DNA of 64,000 nucleotides from Sphingobium soli (GCF_020782245.1 NZ_JAJGNP010000012.1:1-64000), one strand, 5' to 3'; counted from the first letter of the stretch, positions 52,228 through 63,689 are shown. The notes: generated by a model not told the origin, from the letters alone. A program made the numbers and translations.

Positions 52228-53868
52228 TCATGTGATGCGCCTTTTAAACGATTCCGGATCTGCCTGCGCCCACCAGCGCGCGAGGCGGGCATCGCGCGCC
52301 CCATCGAGCAGTTCGCCGGGCTCGACGAAGGAATAAAGCTCGTCCATTGAGCGCATCTCCACTGCGCTGATCCGCTGACGCAGGCTATCGGGCGTAAACT
52401 CGTCTGGCGAGTTGAGGCCGCAGGCGACTACCATGTCGTGCAGGGCTGACAAGGTGGATCGCTGGAACCGGGCTACGCGCTCGGCCTTTTCCGGGATGAC
52501 CAGAGCTCTCTGGCGTGCGGGAGACTGGGTTGCAATGCCGGTCGGGCAGGTGTCGGTATGGCAGCGCATCGACTGGACGCAACCGAGCGAGAACATGAAG
52601 GCACGCGCCGCATTGCACCAGTCCGCGCCAAGGGCCGCATTCATGGCGATACCCGCGCCCGAACTGACCTTGCCCGATGCGGCCAGCCTGATCTTGCCCT
52701 TGAGATGACTGCCAACCAGCGCATTGCGCGCCAGCATTAGCCCCTCGCGCAGGGGCATGCCGACGCGATCCGACAATTCCGTAGGCGCCGCCCCCGTGCC
52801 GCCTTCTGCGCCGTCGATCACGATATAGTCGATAAGGATGCCAGTTTCGATCATAGCCTTGACGACCGCGAACAGTTCATGGGGGTAGCCCACGCATAAT
52901 TTGATACCAACCGGCTTTCCGCCAGACAGCTCGCGCATCCTGCCGGCAAATTCGACCAGCTGAATGGGGGTCGAAAAGGCGCTATGGCCGGGCGGAGACA
53001 GGCAATCCTCGCCCGTGGGCACGTCGCGGGTGGCAGCGATTTCCGGGGTGACCTTCGCCCCCGGGAGTAAGCCGCCATGACCGGGCTTAGCCCCCTGGCT
53101 CAGCTTGATTTCCGTCATCTTGACCGAGTCATGGGCGGCGCGTTCGGCGAAATGGCGAGGATCAAACCGGCCCTGTCGGTCGCGACAGCCGAAATAGCCC
53201 GACCCTATTTCCCAAACGATGTCGCCGCCATGTTTGAGATGATAGGGCGACAGCCCGCCTTCGCCAGTGTCATGATAAAACTTACCGATCTTTGCCCCCA
53301 GATTGAGCGCCTCGATCGCGTGGGCGCCAAGTGCGCCAAAGCTCATCGCCGAGATGTTGAGGCGTGCGGCCTGATAGGGGCGGCTGCACTGATCGGTGCC
53401 GACATGGACGCGGGTTTCCTTCGGCGCATCGGCTGACGGCGCAATCGAATGGGCGAGCCATTCATATTCGTCGGAATAGACGTCGAGCTCCGTGCCGAAT
53501 GGATGGGCGTCTCCGTCCCCCTTTGCCCGGGCATAGACCAGCGCCCGTTCGTCATGGCTGTAGGGGCGACCGTCCAGGTCGCTTTCGACGATATAGGCCC
53601 GGGCAAAAGGACGCAGCCATTCAAAGAACCAGCGAAAGCGGGCGGACGCGGGATAGTTTCGGCGCAGGCTGTGATGGGGCTGGGTCAAATCAATCAGCGC
53701 CAAGACAAGCATCGGCGCGAAGAGAAGCAGCAACCAGAGCGCGCGGGAATGACGCCATCCGACCGCCAGCGCGCCCAGCGTGCCCAGCAGCCCGATCACC
53801 AGCAACAGGTTGCGGGACAGGGCATGGTCGCGGGTCAGCGCTACGACCAGACTGGGTTTGCCGCTCAC
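52228..53868 (-). CDS. FMN-binding glutamate synthase-family protein
   Basis: A 546-residue protein resembling the central and FMN domains of glutamate synthase, preceded by two membrane helices (LLLVIGLLGTLGALAVGW and LWLLLLFAPMLVLALIDL). Visible are NISAMSFGALGAHAIEALN, YHDTGEGGLSPYHLKHGGDIVWEIGSGYFGCR, KPGHGGLLPG and the 3Fe-4S cysteines in CVQSMRCHTDTCPTG. The amidotransferase domain is absent, so it cannot use glutamine by itself. The GTG overlaps the PoxB-like stop as GTGA. Its reaction is unknown; membrane anchoring suggests electron transfer linked to the respiratory chain. Confidence 0.88.
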   Translation of the reverse strand: MSGKPSLVVALTRDHALSRNLLLVIGLLGTLGALAVGWRHSRALWLLLLFAPMLVLALIDLTQPHHSLRRNYPASARFRWFFEWLRPFARAYIVESDLDGRPYSHDERALVYARAKGDGDAHPFGTELDVYSDEYEWLAHSIAPSADAPKETRVHVGTDQCSRPYQAARLNISAMSFGALGAHAIEALNLGAKIGKFYHDTGEGGLSPYHLKHGGDIVWEIGSGYFGCRDRQGRFDPRHFAERAAHDSVKMTEIKLSQGAKPGHGGLLPGAKVTPEIAATRDVPTGEDCLSPPGHSAFSTPIQLVEFAGRMRELSGGKPVGIKLCVGYPHELFAVVKAMIETGILIDYIVIDGAEGGTGAAPTELSDRVGMPLREGLMLARNALVGSHLKGKIRLAASGKVSSGAGIAMNAALGADWCNAARAFMFSLGCVQSMRCHTDTCPTGIATQSPARQRALVIPEKAERVARFQRSTLSALHDMVVACGLNSPDEFTPDSLRQRISAVEMRSMDELYSFVEPGELLDGARDARLARWWAQADPESFKRRIT

Positions 53869-55577
53869 GACAGAAGGTTCCGGACCATTCCGACCACGTC
53901 GCGGCCCCGTCCGTTCAGCACCGCCTTGGCCGAATAGAGCGCCATGCCCGCCACTTGGCCCGCCTCCACCTTGGGCGGCATGACCAGTTCGAAACGATCC
54001 GTCACGACATCGAGAAGCGCGGGGCCGGGCGCGGCGAGCCAGTCCTTGACGGCGTCTTCCAGATGTTCGGCCTGCTCGACGCGCCGCCCCCAGAACCCCA
54101 TAGCCTCGGCCACGCGGGCGAAATCGGGATTGACGAGGTCGGTATAGGCTTCCAGCAACCCTTCGACCTTCTGTTCGATTTCGACGAAATCGAGCGCGCT
54201 GTTGTTGAATATCGCGACCTTGATCGGCAACTGTTCCTGAACCGCCGTCAGCAGATCGCCCAGCATCATGGCGATGCCGCCGTCGCCCGACAGGGATATC
54301 ACCGTCCTGTCGGGAAAGGCGGCCTTGGCACCCAGCGCCTGGGGCATGGCATTGGCCATGGTGCCATGGCTGAGGCTGATGACGGTGCGGTTCTTCCCCG
54401 TGGCGGCAACGTGGCGCAGGCACCATACCATCGGTGATCCTCCGTCCGCGGTGTAGATGCTGTCATCCGGGGCGTGCCTGGAAATCAGTTCGGTCAGATA
54501 TTGGGGATGGATCGCGCCGCCCTTGCCGATGGTCGCATGTTTGGCCTCCACCTCCAGCGTGCGGACCCGGTGGGCCAGACATTCGTCCAGGAACGCGCGG
54601 TCGCTGCGTGGCGCGATCCGTGGCATCAGGGCGTCCAAGGTGGCCGCGACGTCGCCGACGACACCGATATCGACGGGATGACGCCGCCCCAGATGGGTGC
54701 CGTCTATATCAACCTGGATGATGGTCGCCTTGTCCGGATAATATTGCCGCCAGGCAAAATCGCAACCCAGCAGCAGCAGCGTGTCGCACGTCATCAGCGC
54801 GTGATAGCCGGATTCGCCGCCGAATATGCCCGTCATCCCGACATTGAAGTCATTGTCATATTCGAGGAAATCCTTGGCGCGCGATGTATGGGCGACCGGG
54901 GCCTGGAGGGCGGAGGCAAGGGCGACAAGCTGGTCATGCGCGCCTTCGCAGCCCGATCCGCCATAGATGGCGATCTTCTTCCCCTCGTTCAATCGGGCGG
55001 CGATACGGTCCAGATCGATATCGGTCGGACGGATGACGGGCTCGGCCAGGTGGACCGCGAAGGGCGGTTCGTCGGGGGCCTTGGCGCTGGCTATGTCGGC
55101 CGGCACGATGAGTACGGCGACGCCCTTTTTCGCCAATGCAGCCTGCGCGGCCATGGCGGTCTTGCGTCGGGCCTGGGCGGGTGTCCTGATCTCCTCGCAG
55201 AAGACGCTGCATGCCCGGTAGATTTGCTGGAAATCAACCTCCTGCGGAAAATCGAAGCCGAGTTCGTCGCGGACGATCTGGCTGGCGATGAGGACGACGG
55301 GCGCGCGGTTGCGATGGGATTCGAACAGACCGTTGATGAAGTGAAGGCTGCCCGGTCCGCACGATCCGGCACACAGGGCGAGTTCGCCAGTCAACAGCGC
55401 GTCGGCGCCAGCAGCAAAGCCGCCGGCTTCCTCATGGCGCATATGCACCCAGCGGATATCGCTGTCGCGGATCGCATCGGTCACATGATTGAGGGTGTCG
55501 CCAGGAATGCCATAGCAACGCCGAGCACCTGCGGCCGCCAGCGTTTGCACGATTACCTGCGCTATTGTGCTCATCAT
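53865..55577 (-). CDS. poxB: Pyruvate dehydrogenase (quinone)-type thiamine-diphosphate enzyme
   Basis: A 570-residue ThDP enzyme of the POX/acetolactate synthase superfamily. The N-terminal domain has YGIPGDTLNH and the activating Glu in HMRHEEAGGFA; the middle domain has ALLTGELALCAGSCGPGSLHFINGL and IYGGSGCEG; the C-terminal ThDP/metal motif is SLSGDGGIAMMLGDLLTAVQ...IFNNSALD. The length matches PoxB, but the C-terminal membrane-binding peptide of E. coli PoxB is not obvious. It converts pyruvate, or another 2-oxo acid, to acetate and CO2 with quinone reduction. Co-translation with an FMN/Fe-S membrane protein suggests an unusual electron route. Confidence 0.82.
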   Translation of the reverse strand: MMSTIAQVIVQTLAAAGARRCYGIPGDTLNHVTDAIRDSDIRWVHMRHEEAGGFAAGADALLTGELALCAGSCGPGSLHFINGLFESHRNRAPVVLIASQIVRDELGFDFPQEVDFQQIYRACSVFCEEIRTPAQARRKTAMAAQAALAKKGVAVLIVPADIASAKAPDEPPFAVHLAEPVIRPTDIDLDRIAARLNEGKKIAIYGGSGCEGAHDQLVALASALQAPVAHTSRAKDFLEYDNDFNVGMTGIFGGESGYHALMTCDTLLLLGCDFAWRQYYPDKATIIQVDIDGTHLGRRHPVDIGVVGDVAATLDALMPRIAPRSDRAFLDECLAHRVRTLEVEAKHATIGKGGAIHPQYLTELISRHAPDDSIYTADGGSPMVWCLRHVAATGKNRTVISLSHGTMANAMPQALGAKAAFPDRTVISLSGDGGIAMMLGDLLTAVQEQLPIKVAIFNNSALDFVEIEQKVEGLLEAYTDLVNPDFARVAEAMGFWGRRVEQAEHLEDAVKDWLAAPGPALLDVVTDRFELVMPPKVEAGQVAGMALYSAKAVLNGRGRDVVGMVRNLLS

Positions 55578-55860
55578 CTGATCCCCGATTGCATCTCAAG
55601 ATGCTGGGGAAAGCAGCGAATGGCGCGTATGTTCCGTTGCAAATACCTTATGTTCGACGCTTGGACGACGCTCAGCCTCCCAAGGGACGGTCCCAAGTAC
55701 GGAAGGTCTGCTCCTTAATGGACCGCCAGCTTGGCGCTGTGTCTGTCTCTCCCAATTACGGAACAGGGAGAATAAAATTTGGCGGCTTGCACTAACCATT
55801 CAAACCTTTTATCGCGAGTCACTATCATTAGCGACAAATGATACGGGGGCTGTTTTGTTC
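55578..55860. other. Divergent intergenic region before the siderophore receptor
   Basis: It holds the promoters of the leftward PoxB-like gene and the rightward receptor. Besides the palindrome at 55823-55843 nothing specific was recognised. Confidence 0.4.
55823..55843. promoter_or_regulatory. Iron-regulator-like palindrome (TATCATT-N7-AATGATA)
   Basis: A perfect 7-bp inverted repeat with a 7-base spacer, 18-38 bases before the receptor start. The AATGAT/ATCATT units recall Fur boxes (GATAATGATAATCATTATC), though the spacing is not canonical. The AT-rich site stands out from the GC-rich surroundings and fits iron control of a siderophore receptor. Confidence 0.55.
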
Positions 55861-57966
55861 ATGTTCCGCACGGCGCTGTTTGCGTCAGCTTCCTTCTGCA
55901 CGTCGATGGTTTGCGCACAGGAAGTTCCCGCGTCGGCACCGGATGCCGCCATGGCCGATAGCGATCAGATCATCGTGACAGGCCGTGCCCAGCGTCTCTA
56001 CCGCACCGAAGTCACGACTGTCGGCAAAAGTGCCGAAGATCCGCTCGACATTCCGCAGGCGTTACAGGTCATTAACAAGGACCTCTTTGCCGATCAGGGC
56101 GCACGCAACGCGACCGATATCTATCGCAATATTTCCGGTGTCAGCTTCTTCAGCTATGCCGGTGTCACCTTCCGTGGATTTCGCCAGGATCAGTCCTTCT
56201 ACGACGGAATGCGCGGCAATCCGTTCATCGGCTTTTCGGTGCCTCAGCTTTTCAATATCGAACGGGTGGAGGTGCTGAAGGGGCCGGCCGGGCTTTTCTT
56301 CGGCCCCGGCTCGCCCGGCGGCATCATCAACTATGTGTCGAAGGTGCCTAGTGACACCAGCGCCATGCGCCTGGTGGCCACGGCGGGCAATTATGATCGT
56401 CGCGGCATATCCGCCGAAGCGACCGGCCCGATCGACAAGGACGGGATCGTCACCTACCGCGTCGGCGGCTTTTACGAGGCGATGAACCCCTATCGACGCA
56501 ACACGAAGAATGTGTCGCTGATCGGTGACGGCGGCCTTGCCATTAAGACAAACGAGGGCGGCAAGCTGACGCTCCAGGCGACGGTCTACGACAATGATCT
56601 TCAGGCAAATCGACTGCGCGGCATATTGACCGACGATAACGGCAATTTCCTGACCGACATTCGCTGGAATGCCAACGAACCCACCGACTTTCTGCACCTC
56701 AAGTCACAGGCCTATCAGGTGCGCTATGCAACCGCCATCGGAGAGCGGATCACATTCGACGCGGGAGCCCGCTATTTCAAGGCGACCGAGACGCAGCAAT
56801 ATCATGAACCGCGTGGGTTGGTCGCAGGCAGCACCGACCTTGTCGCGCGCGAATTTCGCGACCAGATCCGTGATGTCGACGGCCTGTCCTTTTCCGCAAA
56901 TCTGACGGCGCGAGTCAACCTGTTCGGCATGGAGCATAAATTCCAGACCGGCGCGGACTGGTATGACGAAACGAGCGTGCTGAATTCGCGCATCCTGCGA
57001 GACGACGTAACGTCGCTAAGCCTCAGCAATCCCATCTATACCAACAGCGCGCGCGACGTGGCGCGGGCTGCTAAGCTACCCTTCACCGTGACCGATACGC
57101 GGACGAAGCGTCAGGGCGCTTATCTGCAGGACCAGATCAGCCTGACCGATGCCTTCATGCTGGTCGGTGGGGTGCGCTACGACAAGTTCGAGGATGCCGT
57201 TATCAACGCCGGCTCTTATGAGGATGGCGACATCACTTTCCGCACCGGCGCGATCTACAAGCCGCGCAAGGATGTCTCCCTCTATCTGAGCTGGTCGCAA
57301 AGTTTCGAGCCTCAGACCGCCGCCAGCCAAAATGGCGATGTCGGGGGTCCCTTCGCGCCTGTCACCGGCGACCAGTTCGAAGGCGGCATTAAGACAGACC
57401 TGTTCGACGGCAGGCTCCAAGCCAATCTGGCCGCCTACCGCATCGTGCGCAAGAATATCCTCCAGGCCGATACCAGCCTGCCGCCCGTCAACGGGCAGGA
57501 CCAGCTACGCCCGATCGGCGAGGTGACGAGCAAGGGGTTTGAGATCGACCTGTCGACCGACATCACCGCCAATTGGGTCGCGCTGGTCAATTATGGTTAT
57601 AATGACACGAAGATCACCGGCACGATCGCGGGTCAGGCGATCACCAACGCCGTTGGCAATCGCTTCGCCAATGCGCCCAAGCATAAGGTCGGCTTCTGGA
57701 CCCGCTATCAGGTGCCGGCGATCGACTCCGCCTTTGCGGTCGGCGGCGAACATGTGTCGAAGCGCATCAGCCTGTCGGGGCAGACCGTCAAACCCTATAC
57801 GATCTTCGACGCATCGGTCACCAAGGGCCTTGGCTTTGCCGAACTGATGCTGCGCGTCGATAATATGTTCGACAAGGTGTATGCCGCATCGGGCTTTTCG
57901 GCGCGGAGCGGGCATTTTCCGGGCGAGCCGCGGACATTCCTAGCCGAACTGCGCTTTCAATTCTGA
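55861..57966 (+). CDS. TonB-dependent siderophore receptor
   Basis: A 701-residue outer-membrane receptor of the FhuA/FpvA-like siderophore group, clearly smaller than the carbon-source receptors here. The ATG at 55861 (GGGGG 10 bases upstream) gives a signal peptide (LFASASFCTSMVCA, cut before QEV). The TonB box is QIIVTGRAQ; plug motifs are DIPQALQVINKDLF, GVTFRGFRQDQSFYDGMR and NIERVEVLKGPAGLFFGPGSPGGIINYVSK. The barrel ends in FLAELRFQF. The PepSY membrane gene follows after 2 bases, and an iron-type palindrome precedes it. Confidence 0.92.
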   Translation: MFRTALFASASFCTSMVCAQEVPASAPDAAMADSDQIIVTGRAQRLYRTEVTTVGKSAEDPLDIPQALQVINKDLFADQGARNATDIYRNISGVSFFSYAGVTFRGFRQDQSFYDGMRGNPFIGFSVPQLFNIERVEVLKGPAGLFFGPGSPGGIINYVSKVPSDTSAMRLVATAGNYDRRGISAEATGPIDKDGIVTYRVGGFYEAMNPYRRNTKNVSLIGDGGLAIKTNEGGKLTLQATVYDNDLQANRLRGILTDDNGNFLTDIRWNANEPTDFLHLKSQAYQVRYATAIGERITFDAGARYFKATETQQYHEPRGLVAGSTDLVAREFRDQIRDVDGLSFSANLTARVNLFGMEHKFQTGADWYDETSVLNSRILRDDVTSLSLSNPIYTNSARDVARAAKLPFTVTDTRTKRQGAYLQDQISLTDAFMLVGGVRYDKFEDAVINAGSYEDGDITFRTGAIYKPRKDVSLYLSWSQSFEPQTAASQNGDVGGPFAPVTGDQFEGGIKTDLFDGRLQANLAAYRIVRKNILQADTSLPPVNGQDQLRPIGEVTSKGFEIDLSTDITANWVALVNYGYNDTKITGTIAGQAITNAVGNRFANAPKHKVGFWTRYQVPAIDSAFAVGGEHVSKRISLSGQTVKPYTIFDASVTKGLGFAELMLRVDNMFDKVYAASGFSARSGHFPGEPRTFLAELRFQF

Positions 57967-57968
57967 CC

Positions 57969-59153
57969 ATGGATCAGGTGCGTGTGAAAAAGGGCCGGTC
58001 CCTCTGGTGGGTGGTGCATAGCTGGATTGGCCTCAAACTCTCGATCTTCCTGACCTTCATCCTGGCGACGGGCACCTTCGCCGTATTCGCGCATGAAATC
58101 GACTGGCTGGTGACGCCCCCGATGCGGGCGTCGCCCCGGTCGGAACCCATCGCGTCATGGGGGGCGTGGGCGCAGGCCGCCGCCCGCGCCGCACCGGACG
58201 CCCGGCTCCAGACGCTCTATGCACCGATCGACCCCTGGTTCGCGGTCGAGGCCTGGGTCAGTCGCGGCAAGGGCGCACCCGATCGTGTCTATGTCGACCC
58301 CTGGACAGCAAAGGTTACAGGCCGGCATGGCTGGGCCAGTGTCCATCGCTTCCTGCGACAGGCCCATCGGCACCTGATGCTGCCGACGAAGATCGGCATA
58401 CCGATCGTCTGTTCGCTCGCCCTGCTGCTCGCCGCATCACTGGCATCGGGCATCGTCACCTACAAGAAATGGTGGCGCGGCTTCTTCCGAATGCCGCGCG
58501 GCGGGGATGGGCGGCGAATGACCGGTGACCTGCATCGCCTGATCGGGCTGTGGAGCTTGTGGTTCGTGGCGCTGATCGCGGTCACGGGCCTATGGTATCT
58601 GGTGGAGACATTGGGCGGGAACGCCAAGATACCCAAAGTGCCGGACGTCGAGGCGGGTCCCATGCCGACCGGGGTCGCGCTGGACCGGCTAGTTGCCATA
58701 GCGCGCAGAGCCGATCCTGCGCTCGACATTCGGGAAATCCGCTTCACGCCCGACAATGGTGTGATCTTCCTGGGCCAGTCATCCGCCTGGCTAGTGCGTG
58801 ATCGTGCCAATGCGGTGGTCGTCGATCCGGCGACGTCGCAGGTTGTGGCGCGGCTGGACGGACGCACCTTGAACATACATCAGCGCATTTCCGAAATGGC
58901 CGATCCACTGCATTTCGGCACCTTCGGTGGCCTGTGGACGAAAATCATCTGGTTCCTCTTCGGCACATTGCTGACCGCGATGGCTATCACCGGTACGATG
59001 ATCTACGCAATGCGGCTGGCCCGATCGGCCCGATCCGACGTCGGCAGCCTGAAGATCGCGTGGCGGGGCATGGGCGCCTGGGGATATATTGGCATTGCCC
59101 TCATTCTCCTCACCCTAATCCTGACGCCGGGGGCAATTGGGGGTGCGAGTTGA
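57969..59153 (+). CDS. PepSY-associated transmembrane protein (FsrB/PiuB-like)
   Basis: A 394-residue inner-membrane protein with four main helices: WWVVHSWIGLKLSIFLTFILATGTFAVFAHEIDW, the helix after HRHLMLPTKIGIPIV, LHRLIGLWSLWFVALIAVTGLWY and the last pair from WTKIIWFLFGTLLTAMAITG. Histidines near the helix ends could bind haem. PepSY_TM proteins beside siderophore receptors act as, or are proposed to be, ferric-siderophore reductases in the cytoplasmic membrane. It starts 2 bases after the receptor stop, so the pair forms an uptake-and-release unit. Confidence 0.88.
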   Translation: MDQVRVKKGRSLWWVVHSWIGLKLSIFLTFILATGTFAVFAHEIDWLVTPPMRASPRSEPIASWGAWAQAAARAAPDARLQTLYAPIDPWFAVEAWVSRGKGAPDRVYVDPWTAKVTGRHGWASVHRFLRQAHRHLMLPTKIGIPIVCSLALLLAASLASGIVTYKKWWRGFFRMPRGGDGRRMTGDLHRLIGLWSLWFVALIAVTGLWYLVETLGGNAKIPKVPDVEAGPMPTGVALDRLVAIARRADPALDIREIRFTPDNGVIFLGQSSAWLVRDRANAVVVDPATSQVVARLDGRTLNIHQRISEMADPLHFGTFGGLWTKIIWFLFGTLLTAMAITGTMIYAMRLARSARSDVGSLKIAWRGMGAWGYIGIALILLTLILTPGAIGGAS

Positions 59154-59415
59154 AGGAAGTTCGCCCCATTATTGCCGTTTGGCCTTGCAATTCTGATGCC
59201 CAGCTGCGGTCCGTCCGCTTTTCGGAAGCTCGCGGCCGATCCTCGCCCTTCCGCAGCTGAGCCTCGAATGTCTGCTCACACCGCAATCGGTCATTAGCCT
59301 ATCACCGAGAAGCCCGACGAGAAGACGCGTCGCTGAAGGGGTGAGGCTATCAGTTCGATCCCGCGGGTTTTAATAATGGTGAGTTGAAGGGATTCGAACT
59401 CGCTTCCATAACCTG
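59154..59415. other. Intergenic region with a tRNA-3'-end-like string
   Basis: No gene seen. At about 59377-59407 the minus strand reads GAGTTCGAATCCCTTCAACTCACCA in two pieces (GAGTTCGAATCCC, CTTCAACTCACCA), which looks like a T-arm and CCA end of a tRNA. The T-stem does not pair properly and no 5' part was found, so it is at most a fragment, perhaps an old attachment site. Confidence 0.35.
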
Positions 59416-59784
59416 TGGACGTGTAACGGTTTCGCGCCGGTCATTTATCTCATTATGCCGCCTTGGCTTCGAAGGCGAGCGGGCTGATGCCGCCCTTCGA
59501 CTGCCCTCAGGGCGGCCGCTCAGGATGAACTGCGCTGCCAAGGCCCTGGCTATAATGCTCGGGGATACAGGCCAGCACCTTCATGTCAGTCCGCTCCCGA
59601 TGGCTGATCAGGCGCGAACGCCAGGACCAATAGCCGCGTTCGCTGACGTGCAAGACACGGCACATCAACTCCACCGGCCAATGATGCCCCCGCTTAAACT
59701 CTTCACCATGCTGGATCACCTCGTCGGTCTCCTTGAACGAGCCTTAAACTCGCAAGTGACCGGCACGAAACCGTTACAAGTCCA
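59416..59784 (-). mobile_element. Internally deleted insertion-sequence remnant
   Basis: Inverted repeats of about 28 bp bound this 369-bp relic: TGGACGTGTAACGGTTTCG at the left end and, inverted, TGGACTTGTAACGGTTTCG at the right end, both continuing into GCCGGTCA. Inside, the minus strand keeps an IS3-type OrfB N-terminus (WPVELMCRVLHVSERGYWSW, SHRERTDMKVLA) from 59719 and the C-terminal end (SPLAFEAKAA, stop near 59458). The catalytic centre between them is missing and is replaced by a short CCTTCGACTGCCCTCAGG-type repeat. Confidence 0.7.
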
Positions 59785-59995
59785 GTCCGTGTCAGACAGG
59801 GAATCGAGATCGACCTCATGGAGCTGGAAAAACTTGAACCGGGCCACGACCGCTGGCCTAGCAGCAGGCGTTTAAAAAATTTGGCGGGTTCGACCATTGG
59901 GAAATCTTTTCGATCCATCTTTTGTCAACTCGCGACATTGATTTGGATCGACTTCACTTGCCCTGGGCGGAAACTCTTGGATTGGTCCGGTAGCC
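59785..59995. other. Intergenic stretch before the end of uvrB
   Basis: No gene or clear terminator was recognised. Confidence 0.4.
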
Positions 59996-62179
<2,184 letters not shown>

Positions 62180-62231
62180 CGCGCCTTGATATGGTACCGG
62201 AACATAAGGGGTGCAACAGGGAGATCGGACG

Positions 62232-62795
62232 ATGCGCGGAGCGTTTTTGACGATGCTGGGCTTGACCATGACGCTAGCGGCGTGCGGGGACCAGCCAGGC
62301 GAAAAGGCCGGTGACATTGCCGCGACCGACGCCATGAGCAAGGCGCAGGTGAAAGAAGCCGTGGACAAGGTGCAGTTGAAACCCGGCCAGTGGCAGGGGC
62401 GCTTTACCATCCAGGACATCGACCTGTCCGGCATGCCCGGTGCGCCGGCAACGATGGAAGAGCAGATGAAGCGGATGATGAGCCAGACATCCCTCACCTA
62501 TTGCGTGACCCCCGAAGAGGCCGCCAATCCCGGTGCGGAGATGTTCTCGGGGCAGGAAGACAAGAATTGCCGCTTCGCCGATTTTTCTGCCACGGGCGGC
62601 AAGGTGAAGGGCCGCGTCTCCTGCAAGGCGGAGGGCGGCACCATGAACGCCGCCATGTCGGGCAGCTACGCGCCCGACAGCTATGCGATGGACATGGACA
62701 TGAAGATGGAGGGCGGCCCCGAAGGCCAGACCATGGCAATGACAGCGCGTTCCGAGGGCAAGTGGATCAGCCCGAAATGCACGCAGGCGGAATGA
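62232..62795 (+). CDS. DUF3617-family lipoprotein (copy 1)
   Basis: A 187-residue predicted lipoprotein: signal [18 protein letters not shown] with the lipobox Cys at 18, then [20 protein letters not shown], a cysteine pair region ([36 protein letters not shown]) and the DUF3617 pattern of a beta-rich domain with Trp near the start. Function unknown; abundant in sphingomonads. It is divergent from uvrB and lies 12 bases before a small HNH gene. Confidence 0.82.
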   Translation: MRGAFLTMLGLTMTLAACGDQPGEKAGDIAATDAMSKAQVKEAVDKVQLKPGQWQGRFTIQDIDLSGMPGAPATMEEQMKRMMSQTSLTYCVTPEEAANPGAEMFSGQEDKNCRFADFSATGGKVKGRVSCKAEGGTMNAAMSGSYAPDSYAMDMDMKMEGGPEGQTMAMTARSEGKWISPKCTQAE

Positions 62796-62807
62796 TCCCC
62801 CTGCACC

Positions 62808-63098
62808 ATGCCAGGTGAGGCCCAGCAGCCCTGCTGGCTGTGCGGCCGGCCGCTGGGTGCGCGGATCGAGTGGCATCATCCGGTTCCCAAGAGCCGGGGC
62901 GGGCGGGAGACGGTCGCGGTGCATCCCCTTTGTCATCGCACCATCCATGCAACCTTTACCAACGCGCAGCTGGCGCGCGACTTTGCCGGCCCCGCCGACC
63001 TACGCGCAGCCCCGGCGATCGCCACCTTCCTACGCTGGATCGAGGGAAAGCCGGCCGATTTCCATATGCCCACGCGCGGCGCCCCACGACGGCGATGA
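62808..63098 (+). CDS. Small HNH-type protein
   Basis: A 96-residue protein with a zinc-knuckle CWLCG, then EWHHPVPKSRGGRE and HPLCHRTIHATF, the His-His and C-H-H pattern of HNH nucleases with two CxxC/CxxH-like metal pairs. It is much shorter than full HNH endonucleases, but this stand-alone form is common in sphingomonads. It may act on DNA; no target or partner can be read from the context. It probably shares a transcript with the upstream DUF3617 gene. Confidence 0.8.
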   Translation: MPGEAQQPCWLCGRPLGARIEWHHPVPKSRGGRETVAVHPLCHRTIHATFTNAQLARDFAGPADLRAAPAIATFLRWIEGKPADFHMPTRGAPRRR

Positions 63099-63185
63099 CA
63101 GGCCCCGGCGCGCTTTGGCCTTGCACTTTGCGGCCGGGCAGTAGAGCCTTGCGCCATGGATCGATAACGGTTGGGAAGAGAGGAT

Positions 63186-63689
63186 ATGCGATTTGTGATG
63201 CTGGGCGCGATGGCCGCCCCGATGCTGGCCCTCGCCGCGTGCGGCAGTGATCCGACGCCGACGCCGCAGGCCGAAGAGCCGCCCATCGTCATGCAGGCCG
63301 GGGAATGGGAACTGACCCGCAAGACCACCGGCTATAATACGCCGACCGTGACGCCCGCCCAATATCAGGAGGCGTTGAAGCAGATTGGCGAGGAGAAACT
63401 GTGCATCGCCTTCGACGCCGATAATGCGCCGGACGCCGATGCACTGGCCGGACCCGAGGGGCAGGATTGCGTCTACAAGGACAAGCTGGTGCGCAAGGGG
63501 CGGTTGATCGCGACGCTTAGCTGCAAGGCCGGCGCGGGCGTGTCGGAACTGGTGGTGGAGGGCAATTATACCAATGACAGCATGACGCTGGGCACGACGA
63601 TGACCAAGACGGAGGGCGGAAAGCCGGTGCTGCGCACCACGCACGACCTGACCGCGCGGCGCGTGGGCGATTGTCCGAAGGCGGGCTGA
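63186..63689 (+). CDS. DUF3617-family lipoprotein (copy 2)
   Basis: A 167-residue predicted lipoprotein with signal MRFVMLGAMAAPMLALAAC (lipobox LAAC), a proline-rich spacer, then MQAGEWELTRKTTGYNTP, cysteines in KLCIAF, QDCVYKD, LSCKAG and GDCPKAG, and the alternating strand pattern of DUF3617. It shares the layout and cysteine spacing of copy 1, so the two arose by duplication around the HNH gene. GGGAAGAGAGG precedes the ATG. Confidence 0.82.
   Translation: MRFVMLGAMAAPMLALAACGSDPTPTPQAEEPPIVMQAGEWELTRKTTGYNTPTVTPAQYQEALKQIGEEKLCIAFDADNAPDADALAGPEGQDCVYKDKLVRKGRLIATLSCKAGAGVSELVVEGNYTNDSMTLGTTMTKTEGGKPVLRTTHDLTARRVGDCPKAG

Noticed and set aside
54474..55718. 414-codon open frame opposite the PoxB-like gene
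   Set aside because: Shadow; the sense frame has intact ThDP motifs.
59377..59407. Complete tRNA gene
   Set aside because: T-stem bases do not pair, and no anticodon or D-arm was found upstream on the minus strand.
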